NCBI RefSeq assembly: GCF_020829685.1 | Contig: NZ_JAIVFR010000301.1 | Location: 1 to 7,450, forward strand | From: Nostoc sp. CHAB 5715 | GTDB lineage: Bacteria; Cyanobacteriota; Cyanobacteriia; Cyanobacteriales; Nostocaceae | DNA length: 7,450 nt | Reading direction: 5' to 3' | Shown: positions 1 to 4,778 of the stretch, one piece after another | Numbering within the stretch: position 1 is the stretch's first letter | How the letters are laid out: every line of letters starts with the position of its first letter | Translations under genes and position numbers: made by a program | The notes under the pieces: model-generated | Told to the model about the DNA's origin: nothing | Seen by the model: only the letters and a program-made list of their open reading frames with translations | The model's database searches: none

Positions 1-256
1 CTGAAGATGCGCGATACTCACTTTCAATAACTTGCTGTAACTTGGTGAGCTTCCCAGGCCCACTGCCACTAACTTGGAATTTCTTATAAACCTCGCTCAA
101 TCTTTTGCGTACTGCCTCGGCGCTGATACCCAATTCTTTGGCGATCGCATTTGGCGATTTGTCTTGAACAGCATATAACAATACCTCTAGCTCACTGCTA
201 GACAGACTTCGTTCTTGGGCTAAAGCCAAAAGAAAGTCTTTGGGAATCTCACTCAT
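1..256 (-). CDS. N-terminal HTH part of a probable STAND/NB-ARC-type regulator (partial)
   Basis: Reading leftwards from the ATG at 256, 85 codons stay open to the window edge, so only the N-terminus is present. The product begins MSEIPKDFLLALAQERSLSS. A LuxR-like helix-turn-helix can be read at about residues 20-60: a helix SELEVLLYAV, then AIAKELGIS, then a recognition helix AEAVRKRLSEVYKKF, followed by a Gly-rich SGSGPGK turn and a further helix. From family knowledge, this domain heads large cyanobacterial multidomain proteins in which it precedes an NB-ARC or NACHT NTPase and WD40 or TPR repeats (STAND signalling or conflict proteins). The NTPase is not visible here, so that assignment is inference. 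A HIP1 octamer lies within the gene at 141-148. No clear Shine-Dalgarno precedes the ATG. The gene is divergent from the small membrane-protein genes, across about 580 bp. A plain LuxR-type regulator is the alternative. Confidence 0.75.
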   Translation of the reverse strand, partial: MSEIPKDFLLALAQERSLSSSELEVLLYAVQDKSPNAIAKELGISAEAVRKRLSEVYKKFQVSGSGPGKLTKLQQVIESEYRASS

Positions 257-290
257 ACACACATTATGACAAACTACACTCCAATGTTAG

Positions 291-303
291 CTCACTAGGT
301 GAG
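291..303. promoter_or_regulatory. Palindrome, possible operator of the minus-strand regulator gene
   Basis: CTCAC-TAG-GTGAG has two perfect 5-bp arms around a 3-bp centre. It lies 35 bp upstream of the start codon of the minus-strand HTH gene. The same architecture (5+3+5) recurs at 405-417. An operator role is inferred only from position and symmetry. Confidence 0.3.
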
Positions 304-385
304 AACTTAATCTGCCCAGGTGACGCTTGAACTATTGTCTGATGATGAAAATACGTTATTGAGTCAGTATTTTTTAAATAATTTT

Positions 386-417
386 CTCAGTTTTACTTGA
401 CTAGGTAACTGAGTTAC
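386..417. promoter_or_regulatory. Overlapping palindromes, possible operator
   Basis: GTAAC-TGA-GTTAC (405-417) is a perfect 5+3+5 palindrome. It overlaps a wider inverted repeat CTCAGTT (386-392) / AACTGAG (407-413). It resembles an NtcA box, but the spacing is GTA-N7-TAC rather than the required N8, so I do not call it NtcA. Confidence 0.3.
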
Positions 418-636
418 TTTATAGTGAGTTTAACACAGGTAACTTGGGGAACTTAGTAAGTTTGCGGTTGAATCACCCAAACTTAGTGAGGAAAAGGTAA
501 AGGCAAAAGCTGGAACCGTTAATCGATTTTGAAAAAGACAAGCATTCAAAGTCTGTTGTCTGTAGGAATTGCATTTTAGGGGTTGATGCGCGTAGTGTGC
601 GTTATTATGCATCATCACGAGCATTGAGCGCCTGAC

Positions 637-738
637 AATGAATTGCAAAATTATCTTTGCAATTCATTTAAAAGTTTACTTTCACCATTTGTAAATACCA
701 AAACCACTGTTGTTGGTATTCAAACCTGATTCAGGTTT
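637..738. repeat. Three consecutive perfect hairpins
   Basis: Hairpin 1 has a 13-bp perfect stem: AATGAATTGCAAA (637-649), a 6-nt loop, and its complement (656-668). Hairpin 2 is AATACCAA (694-701) with TTGGTATT (713-720). Hairpin 3 is AAACCTGA (722-729), one base, TCAGGTTT (731-738). None is followed by the T-run of an intrinsic terminator on the plus strand. They could be dispersed palindromic repeats, or a structured leader of the transcript for the gene starting at 841. Confidence 0.6.
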
Positions 739-828
739 TGTAGGACTGCTGCGTGCTTTCAAGTATTGGCTCTTTTTTTAGGACAGTCAAGGTAGCCCTA
801 GCTGCTGCTTAGATTTAACTCTCAAAAC

Positions 829-832
829 AGGA
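829..832 (+). promoter_or_regulatory. Ribosome binding site (AGGA) for the gene at 841
   Basis: AGGA lies 8 nt upstream of the ATG at 841. It supports that start and the reality of this short gene. Confidence 0.5.
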
Positions 833-840
833 CAAAAACT

Positions 841-1080
841 ATGAAAATCAATCTCAAAGATGATGAAAATCTACTATTCAAGTGGTTTTGTCAGGGACTC
901 AAGTATTTTCTGCTGACTCTACTGGGTTTGGCGATCGCTCTTGTATTGTCTCACGTTTTTAGCGCTGTTTCAATAGTTGGGATGCTGTTATCCACAAATC
1001 TATGGATATGCTTTGAGAGGATAGCAGTATCTCTGTTTTGTCTATTTGCGATCGCCATGATTGTTGAGTCTTGGAGTTGA
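841..1080 (+). CDS. Small two-helix membrane protein, function unknown
   Basis: This is a 79-residue protein that I do not recognise. The N-terminus is polar and charged (MKINLKDDEN). A strongly hydrophobic segment follows at about residues 22-40 (containing LLTLLGLAIALVL), then a weaker hydrophobic stretch at 41-56, and a second clear membrane segment at about 61-75 (IAVSLFCLFAIAMIV), ending in ESWS. The predicted location is the cytoplasmic or thylakoid membrane, with no catalytic motif visible. Support for a real gene comes from AGGA 8 nt upstream of the ATG and from two HIP1 octamers inside it (931-938, 1048-1055); all other HIP1 sites in the window also fall in coding sequence. The next small gene follows 115 bp downstream on the same strand, so the two may be co-transcribed. 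Confidence 0.6.
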   Translation: MKINLKDDENLLFKWFCQGLKYFLLTLLGLAIALVLSHVFSAVSIVGMLLSTNLWICFERIAVSLFCLFAIAMIVESWS

Positions 1081-1195
1081 TTCCTCACCTCTTCATCAGC
1101 AACAAAATTGCAATTTTAGGTTCGTAGTGAAGTTTAAGCAACTTTTTTGGGTTAAATGCAAGTTACCCCAAGGCTTTCCACTAGGAGATTATATC
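1081..1195. other. Spacer between the two small membrane-protein genes
   Basis: The spacer contains a perfect 14-bp palindrome, AAAATTGCAATTTT (1104-1117), without a following T-run, and ends in the strong ribosome site of the next gene. No start codon for a further gene is supported. Confidence 0.4.
1183..1187 (+). promoter_or_regulatory. Strong Shine-Dalgarno (AGGAG) that sets the start of the 1196 gene
   Basis: AGGAG ends 8 nt before the ATG at 1196. It decides that start over the longer in-frame extension beginning at a TTG at 1061, which would overlap the upstream gene. Confidence 0.7.
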
Positions 1196-1420
1196 ATGTC
1201 AAACAACAGCAACTCCTCCGGGGGAGAAACACTTTCGCCACTTTTAGTTATCTTAGTGGCAGGGTCAATCTCTTTGGCAATTGTTAACAAAGCTAATCAC
1301 CCAGCATATTTTGACATAGTTAAAATAGCTATGGCCTACAGCTTTGGTTCAATCAAGTCCCAAGGAAAAACTAAATATTCCAATAACCACGATGATGTAG
1401 ATAAGGACGAGTTGAAATAG
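1196..1420 (+). CDS. Small single-span membrane protein, function unknown
   Basis: This is a 74-residue protein, not recognised. The N-terminal tail is Ser/Asn/Gly-rich (MSNNSNSSGGETLS). One hydrophobic segment follows at about residues 13-30 (LSPLLVILVAGSISLAIV). A short amphipathic stretch (YFDIVKIAMAYSFGSI) and a highly charged C-terminus (NNHDDVDKDELK) complete it. The predicted topology is a single membrane anchor with a charged tail. The start at 1196 is chosen because AGGAG lies 8 nt upstream; the frame stays open back to 1061, but no ribosome site supports a longer protein. It sits 115 bp after another small membrane-protein gene on the same strand and is followed directly by a large hairpin (1420-1480). 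Possible roles for the pair, such as a membrane complex accessory or a toxin-antitoxin type system, are speculation. Confidence 0.6.
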   Translation: MSNNSNSSGGETLSPLLVILVAGSISLAIVNKANHPAYFDIVKIAMAYSFGSIKSQGKTKYSNNHDDVDKDELK

Positions 1421-1480
1421 CAGACATGAAAACTATCTGTGAAGGCAGTAAAAAATACCTGTTTTTTACAGATAGTCTGC
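1420..1480. terminator. Compound hairpin after the small-gene pair
   Basis: Three nested stems share one axis: GCAGAC (1420-1425) with GTCTGC (1475-1480), ACTATCTGT (1432-1440) with ACAGATAGT (1468-1476), and GTAAAAAA (1448-1455) with TTTTTTAC (1462-1469). The first and second right arms overlap by two bases, as do the second and third, so not every pair can form at once. The outer stem starts on the last base of the preceding stop codon. There is no T-run after the outer stem, so this is not a canonical Rho-independent terminator. It could equally be a dispersed palindromic repeat or an mRNA 3'-end stabiliser. Confidence 0.45.
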
Positions 1481-1523
1481 CAAAGTTGAGTTACAGATTA
1501 TAATTTGCTTCTAAAATAGAAGA

Positions 1524-2354
1524 ATGCTGTCAACTCCCACTCAACTACTGCGACTGTCTCAAGGACAACTGAACTTACTAGAAGCTTGTCCGCGTAAATT
1601 CCAACATACTTACCTAGAACAACTCAATTCCCCCTCAAATCCAGAACAAGAAGAACGGCAAACTTTGGGTAGTCGCTTTCACTTGCTAATGCAGCAGCGA
1701 GAAATGGGTCTGCCAATTGATAGTTTCCTGCAAGCAGATGCTAAACTGCAAAGCTGGATGCTAGCTTTTGCTGATACAGCCCCAGAAATTTTAACGCCTG
1801 CATCTGATAATCAAACTTTCCGTGAAAGTGAACACTACCGAACTCTGCAAGTTCAGGACTATTTGTTGACGGTTGTCTATGATTTATTGATTGCAGATAA
1901 CCAACAAGCGCAAATTCTCGACTGGAAAACTTATCCTAAGCCACCCAATAAACGCAAGTTAGAATCCAACTGGCAAACACGGCTTTATCTGTATGTATTG
2001 GCAGAAACTAGCGACTATTTGCCAGAAAATATTTCGATGACTTACTGGTTTGTCCAATCTGAGGGCAAACCACAAAATATTAAATTTAATTACAATACTG
2101 CTCAACATACACAAATAGCAAAGAAACTCAATCATCTGTTAAGCCAGTTAACTATCTGGCTAGAAAATTACCAAAATAACCAGCAGTTTCCGCAAGTGGT
2201 GGAAGGTAGCAAAACCTGTGATTATTGTCAGTTTGCTAAAAGGTGCGATGCCTACGACGGTAAACTACGCACACAAGCTACTGAAGAAGTAGTGAAAGAT
2301 TCATTGCCCAATTTTGACAGCATTCAAGAAGTCTCACTAAACCCTATACTTTAG
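1524..2354 (+). CDS. PD-(D/E)XK nuclease family protein (RecB/Cas4-like, Fe-S type)
   Basis: This is a 276-residue stand-alone nuclease of the RecB-like PD-(D/E)XK superfamily. Motifs are in the expected order: an N-terminal LSQGQLNLLEACPRKF element with C22; GSRFHLLM with H53; D120 in VVYDLL; the catalytic D133-W-K135 in ILDWKTYPKPP; and the downstream QTRLYLYVL motif (Q151, Y155). Near the C-terminus are C232, C235 and C241 (TCDYCQFAKRC). One early Cys plus a C-terminal cluster of three is the arrangement that binds a 4Fe-4S cluster in AddB and Cas4, so a metal cluster is likely here (inference). The expected activity is metal-dependent DNA cleavage in repair or recombination; the substrate is unknown. 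No helicase motifs or cas genes are present nearby. The start is the ATG at 1524, with only a weak purine-rich AGAAGA directly before it. Confidence 0.85.
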   Translation: MLSTPTQLLRLSQGQLNLLEACPRKFQHTYLEQLNSPSNPEQEERQTLGSRFHLLMQQREMGLPIDSFLQADAKLQSWMLAFADTAPEILTPASDNQTFRESEHYRTLQVQDYLLTVVYDLLIADNQQAQILDWKTYPKPPNKRKLESNWQTRLYLYVLAETSDYLPENISMTYWFVQSEGKPQNIKFNYNTAQHTQIAKKLNHLLSQLTIWLENYQNNQQFPQVVEGSKTCDYCQFAKRCDAYDGKLRTQATEEVVKDSLPNFDSIQEVSLNPIL

Positions 2355-2393
2355 AGCAATACGCTTGGGTTAAGGCTAAAAAATAAAACTGGC

Positions 2394-2424
2394 GTCGCAC
2401 CTGTGTACTTGATCGCGGTGCGAC
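2394..2424. repeat. Hairpin at the left boundary of the 21-bp array
   Basis: GTCGCACC (2394-2401) pairs perfectly with GGTGCGAC (2417-2424) across a 15-nt loop. A partial repeat unit starts immediately after the right arm. A second hairpin closes the other side of the array. Confidence 0.6.
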
Positions 2425-2434
2425 AAAGTTTGAA

Positions 2435-2728
2435 GTACTCCAACACGACTTCGGAGTACCTCAACACGACTTTCAAGTACCTCAAAACGACTTTCAAGTA
2501 CCTCAAAACGACTTTGAAGTACCTCAACACGACTTTCAAGTACCTCAAAACGACTTTCAAGTACCTCAAAACGACTTTGAAGTACCTCAAAACGACTTTC
2601 AAGTACCTCAAAACGACTTTCAAGTACCTCAACACGACTTTGAAGTACCTCAAAACGACTTTCAAGTACCTCAAAACGACTTTCAAGTACCTCAACACGA
2701 CTTTCAAGTGCTTCAACACGACTTCGAG
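2435..2728. repeat. Tandem array of fourteen 21-bp units
   Basis: There are fourteen contiguous 21-bp units without spacers. Units begin GTACCTCAA, carry A or C at position 10, then ACGACTTT, C or G at position 19, and AA. The first (2435-2455) and last (2708-2728) units are diverged while the inner twelve differ only at positions 10 and 19, the usual pattern of arrays homogenised from the middle. The order of variants at units 2-4 (C/C, A/C, A/G) repeats exactly at units 5-7, showing duplication of a 63-bp block. The period is a multiple of three, so four of six frames read through, giving heptapeptides such as YLKTTFK (plus) or LKVVLRY (minus). I see no ribosome site or conserved flanking protein, so it is annotated as a minisatellite and not as a gene. 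Confidence 0.9.
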
Positions 2729-2747
2729 GTATCTGTTTCTAAGATAC
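2729..2747. repeat. Hairpin at the right boundary of the array
   Basis: GTATCT (2729-2734) pairs with AGATAC (2742-2747) around a 7-nt loop, starting on the base after the last unit. Confidence 0.5.
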
Positions 2748-2889
2748 AAGGTTGGGGAGCCACTGCGCCCTTGCGGTTTCCCGACTTGTTCGCTTTTAAC
2801 GTTCCCGCAGGGTAGCAAGTGGCGTTTGAGGAATGTAGCAAGATCCCCGTAGGGTAACCCAACATTATCAAGGCTTTGTTGGAAAACTT
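2748..2889. repeat. Dispersed-repeat DNA with short palindromes
   Basis: This 142-bp GC-richer stretch resembles the short dispersed repeats that crowd Nostoc intergenic DNA; that match is from memory. Visible structure: ACTTG (2784-2788) with CAAGT (2816-2820); a repeated CCCGYAGGGTA motif (2804-2814 and 2847-2857); and CCAACA (2859-2864) with TGTTGG (2877-2882). No gene is supported. Confidence 0.4.
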
Positions 2890-2993
2890 TTAGAGGATGT
2901 TTGAAAAGTCGTAAACTATATTATAAACCCCGCTTCCATTCCTCTCCCCGTTGGCGTCAGCCTGCCGTTAGGCAAGCGGAGAGAGGCTTTGAA

Positions 2994-3200
2994 CATTGGT
3001 GTCAACTTAAGCTATAAATAGCAAAACTTTCGGCTTGACTCACCCGCCTTGAACTAAAGTTCTTTGGCTTTTAGCTAAAGTCTACTAAAGTAGACTAAAG
3101 ATTTTTGGCTATATTTAGTCATCTTCAGATGACTTTCGCTATTAGCAAGGAACTTCAGTTCCTTGCGGGACATAGTTTTTACGTTAAGTTGAAACCAATG
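2994..3200. mobile_element. Nested miniature element with 9-bp target duplication
   Basis: The terminal inverted repeats are CATTGGTGTCAACTTAA (2994-3010) and its complement at 3184-3200, identical at 16 of 17 positions. The 9-bp direct repeat GGCTTTGAA abuts both ends exactly (2985-2993 and 3201-3209). The 207-bp body encodes nothing. It carries four hairpins with two-base loops: GAACT (3051-3055)/AGTTC (3058-3062), AGTCTACT (3079-3086)/AGTAGACT, AGTCATCT (3117-3124)/AGATGACT, and GCAAGGAACT (3145-3154)/AGTTCCTTGC. The last three form a cassette shared with the element at 4611-4778. The transposase family that mobilised it is not determinable here; a 9-bp duplication fits several. Confidence 0.85.
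3072..3168. repeat. Three-hairpin cassette, copy 1
   Basis: The cassette lies inside the nested element at 2994-3200, starting at TAGC (3072) and ending in GCGG (3168). It aligns with copy 2 at 4663-4752 through the loops and linkers, while stem sequences differ in a pair-preserving way. The last 38 bp (3131-3168) match 4715-4752 except at six positions. The linker between stems 1 and 2 is 7 nt longer here. Confidence 0.75.
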
Positions 3201-3264
3201 GGCTTTGAAACCCCCATTCCCTCTCTTCGAGACGCTGCGCGAACGTAGGGAAGGGGGGCCAGGG

Positions 3265-3470
3265 CAGGGCTGATTCATTCCCCAAAGAGCTTTAAAAATC
3301 AAGGGTTCTAGCGATTAAAAATTAGTTATTTTGTTACCGACGTGCCGATGAAACCAACTATTTTACTGATATTTCAGTGCTTAAATGTTCATCTCTTCGT
3401 CACGCTTACTTACAATTTTCTTGCTAACCATCTTGACAAATCCTGTTTGAAATGGAATGAATCAGCCCTG
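3265..3470. mobile_element. Nested miniature element, CAGGGCT-ended, with 10-bp target duplication
   Basis: CAGGGCTGATTCATTCC (3265-3281) is repeated as a perfect inverted copy at 3454-3470. The direct repeat GGGGCCAGGG abuts both ends (3255-3264 and 3471-3480). The element is 206 bp with no coding potential. Its ends resemble those of the element at 4611-4778 (CAGGGCT, then TTCATTC), which also has a 10-bp duplication, so both were probably mobilised by the same kind of transposase. ISAs1-family elements have 8-10 bp duplications and, as I recall, CAGGG-type ends; this family assignment is tentative. Confidence 0.85.
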
Positions 3471-3591
3471 GGGGCCAGGGGGCTAGGGGGGTTAGGTTTG
3501 CGAGGCTTTGGTATTACGAAAAATACTTTTCAAACATCCTCTTACACTCAACCAAACCTACTATTCTTCTTAACCCAAGCATATTGATAGA

Positions 3592-3605
3592 TTAGAGGAT
3601 GTTTG
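3592..3605. repeat. Solo end related to the outer element
   Basis: TTAGAGGATGTTTG is identical to 2890-2903, the left TTA flank plus the first 11 bp of the outer element, but matching then decays (TAAAATCC). No inverted partner is visible downstream. It lies 44 bp before the acetyltransferase start codon and may be a remnant of another copy. Confidence 0.5.
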
Positions 3606-3648
3606 TAAAATCCAATAAGGGTATAAAGAAATTACAACTTCTAAATTT

Positions 3649-4290
3649 ATGTCAAGCTTTGACGAAACTGAAGCGATTTATGTCCGCGAATTAGGAATTG
3701 ATGACATTGCTCCCATTTACCACTTGGGAGAAGGGTTATTTACCAGCGATTTATATCCTTATTTATACCGCACTTGGGACGAATGGGAAGTAATTGGACT
3801 GTACAATACAGATCCAGAATACTGTCTTGTGGCTGAAACAGACGGGGAATTAGCAGGATTCATTTTGGGAACCATCATCACCAAAGCATCTTGGACTTAT
3901 GGATACATTTTATGGCTAGGAGTTAGCCCGAAGTATCAGCGTCGGGGAGTAGCAGACAAGTTGGTTGATAAAGTCGTCGCCCGGATGATTGAAGATGGGG
4001 CGCGGTTTATGCTGGTAGATACTGATCCTACCAATACTTCAGCGTTAAAGTTTTTTAACCGCAAAGGTTTTGGTAATATCCGCCAGCATATTTTCTTATC
4101 GATGAATTTAAGCAAGCATGAATATTATGGTAGATTGATTGATTACGAACACCAAAAAGCTGAAAGAGCAGGTTATAGGCGATCGCGTCCAGCAATTCGC
4201 GCCCGCAAACCCGATAGCGTCGCCAATGAAGTAGTTCTCAACCCTTTAGCAAGTGAATCTCAAACAACCGAGGATCAATCATTAATTTAA
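3649..4290 (+). CDS. GNAT family N-acetyltransferase
   Basis: This is a 213-residue protein of the GNAT (Gcn5-related) fold, which transfers an acetyl group from acetyl-CoA to an amine. The N-terminal YVRELGIDDIAPIYHLGEG is the usual first strand and helix. Strands AETDGELAGFILG and YILWLGVSP lead into motif A, Q97-R-R-G-V-A102, which binds the CoA pyrophosphate. Motif B follows as NTSALKFFNRKGFGN (residues 129-143). It resembles RimI/ribosomal-protein-type acetyltransferases, but the substrate cannot be read from sequence. The last 45 or so residues are a basic, then acidic, low-complexity tail beyond the fold. A HIP1 octamer lies at 4179-4186. No Shine-Dalgarno precedes the ATG at 3649; the start is kept because it leaves a complete N-terminal strand. 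The gene stands alone between two repeat-rich gaps. Confidence 0.85.
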   Translation: MSSFDETEAIYVRELGIDDIAPIYHLGEGLFTSDLYPYLYRTWDEWEVIGLYNTDPEYCLVAETDGELAGFILGTIITKASWTYGYILWLGVSPKYQRRGVADKLVDKVVARMIEDGARFMLVDTDPTNTSALKFFNRKGFGNIRQHIFLSMNLSKHEYYGRLIDYEHQKAERAGYRRSRPAIRARKPDSVANEVVLNPLASESQTTEDQSLI

Positions 4291-4292
4291 CA

Positions 4293-4331
4293 AAAGTTAG
4301 GAGTTAGGAATTATGAGTTAGGAGTTAAAAC
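4293..4331. repeat. Heptanucleotide tandem tract, left arm
   Basis: Five to six heptads of the form NNAGTTA (AAAGTTA, GGAGTTA, GGAATTA, TGAGTTA, GGAGTTA) are present. The tract is an imperfect inverted repeat of 4799-4836; the 15 bp at 4295-4309 are matched exactly by 4813-4827. This type of heptad repeat is known in heterocystous cyanobacteria as STRR sequences. Confidence 0.75.
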
Positions 4332-4394
4332 TCTTAAGAAACCATTTATAAAATGCTCCAAGAGAGACGGCATTGCTATGTCCCTACGGGTGTA

Positions 4395-4410
4395 TCTCAT
4401 TCAAATGAGA
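4395..4410. repeat. Palindrome TCTCATT-CA-AATGAGA
   Basis: This is a perfect 7-bp stem with a two-base centre, at the end of a stretch (about 4363-4410) that looks like another short dispersed repeat (from memory). It abuts the left end of the element at 4416, separated by 5 bp. Confidence 0.5.
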
Positions 4411-4415
4411 ATTGC

Positions 4416-4542
4416 TATAGCAGTCCTATTTGACTCGTGAAAAATATAAATAAGAAAACGAACCGCAAAGTACGCTAAGGGCGCAAAGGGAAGAAAGAAG
4501 AAAGAGATATATAATTTTCACAAATGATTTAGGACTGCTATA
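4416..4542. mobile_element. Miniature element with long interrupted TIRs, TATA ends
   Basis: TATAGCAGTCCTA (4416-4428) is matched by TAGGACTGCTATA (4530-4542). After 8 non-matching bases the inverted repeat resumes: GTGAAAAATATA (4437-4448) against TATAATTTTCAC (4510-4521), 11 of 12 matching. The total is 127 bp with no coding potential and a purine-rich centre. Because the ends are TATA on both sides, a TA target duplication (as for IS630/mariner-type transposases) is possible but cannot be proven. Confidence 0.65.
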
Positions 4543-4610
4543 TATATAGTCACTTTTTGCCGTAACACACTCTACTTAATATTTTGTTTATAAATAGCCT
4601 CTAACTTTTC

Positions 4611-4778
4611 CAGGGCTATTTCATTCTCATCTAGTCCGCCTCAGAATGAATTCTGAGTCTAATAGCGAAAGTCGTCTAAAGACGACTGAGAAAAAGTTAT
4701 AGTCCGTTTTAACGGACTTTAGCTATTAGCCCGGAACTTCAGTTCTGGGCGGTTTCTGTCTAGAACGAAATAGCCCTG
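4611..4778. mobile_element. Miniature element, CAGGGCT-ended, with 10-bp target duplication and hairpin cargo
   Basis: The terminal inverted repeats are CAGGGCTATTTCATTCT (4611-4627) and its complement at 4762-4778, 16 of 17 identical. The 10-bp direct repeat CTAACTTTTC abuts both ends exactly (4601-4610 and 4779-4788). The 168-bp body contains four hairpins with two-base loops: CTCAGAAT (4640-4647)/ATTCTGAG, AGTCGTCT (4670-4677)/AGACGACT, AGTCCGTT (4701-4708)/AACGGACT, and GCCCGGAACT (4729-4738)/AGTTCTGGGC with one G-T pair. Ends and duplication length match the element at 3265-3470; the cargo matches the element at 2994-3200, whose ends are different. Confidence 0.88.
4663..4752. repeat. 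Three-hairpin cassette, copy 2
   Basis: This is the counterpart of 3072-3168. Loops and linkers are nearly the same. Each stem differs from copy 1 by changes on both arms that keep base pairing: two pairs in stem 1, three in stem 2, and two plus one G-C to G-T in stem 3. Confidence 0.75.

Larger units (their letters stand above)
257..840. other. Non-coding divergent intergenic region
   Basis: I see no credible gene in this 584-bp gap. Near the minus-strand gene start it holds short palindromes and recurring AGGTRA and TAGTGAG motifs (288-490). At 637-738 there are three consecutive hairpins. TAGGACTGCT at 741-750 also occurs at the right end of a miniature element further along (4530-4539) and may be a solo remnant. 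I could not place convincing -35/-10 pairs for either flanking gene. The open frame on the minus strand at 430-648 has no family resemblance or ribosome site and is treated as chance. Confidence 0.6.
2893..3541. mobile_element. Composite non-autonomous element with 17-bp perfect TIRs (outer element)
   Basis: GAGGATGTTTGAAAAGT at 2893-2909 is repeated as its exact reverse complement at 3525-3541. The trinucleotide TTA flanks both ends (2890-2892 and 3542-3544), consistent with a 3-bp target duplication as made by some IS5-type transposases (family is inference). There is no transposase; open frames at 3075-3302 (minus) and 3342-3587 (plus) are composition artefacts of repeat DNA. Two further elements are inserted inside, at 2994-3200 and 3265-3470, each with its own target duplication. 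Removing both with one copy of each duplication leaves an original element of 217 bp. Confidence 0.8.

Noticed and set aside
405..417. NtcA binding site
   Set aside because: The spacing is GTA-N7-TAC, whereas NtcA boxes have N8.
430..648. 72-codon minus-strand frame
   Set aside because: No domain, no ribosome site, and it overlaps a 13-bp hairpin; it is likely chance.
1061..1195. Longer N-terminus for the 1196 gene
   Set aside because: It would start at TTG inside the upstream gene without a ribosome site; AGGAG at 1183 favours the ATG at 1196.
1426..1503. 25-codon frame starting in the hairpin after the small-gene pair
   Set aside because: It lies in the hairpin arms and has no ribosome site.
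2435..2728. CRISPR array
   Set aside because: The units are contiguous with no unique spacers, and no cas genes are nearby; it is a plain tandem array.
2351..2852. Protein-coding genes reading through the 21-bp array on either strand
   Set aside because: Openness follows from a 21-bp period without stops in four frames; the starts are GTG or TTG in repeat DNA without a ribosome site, and the flanks encode nothing recognisable.
3075..3587. Open frames at 3075-3302 (minus) and 3342-3587 (plus)
   Set aside because: They run across transposon ends and hairpins and show no transposase or other family motif.
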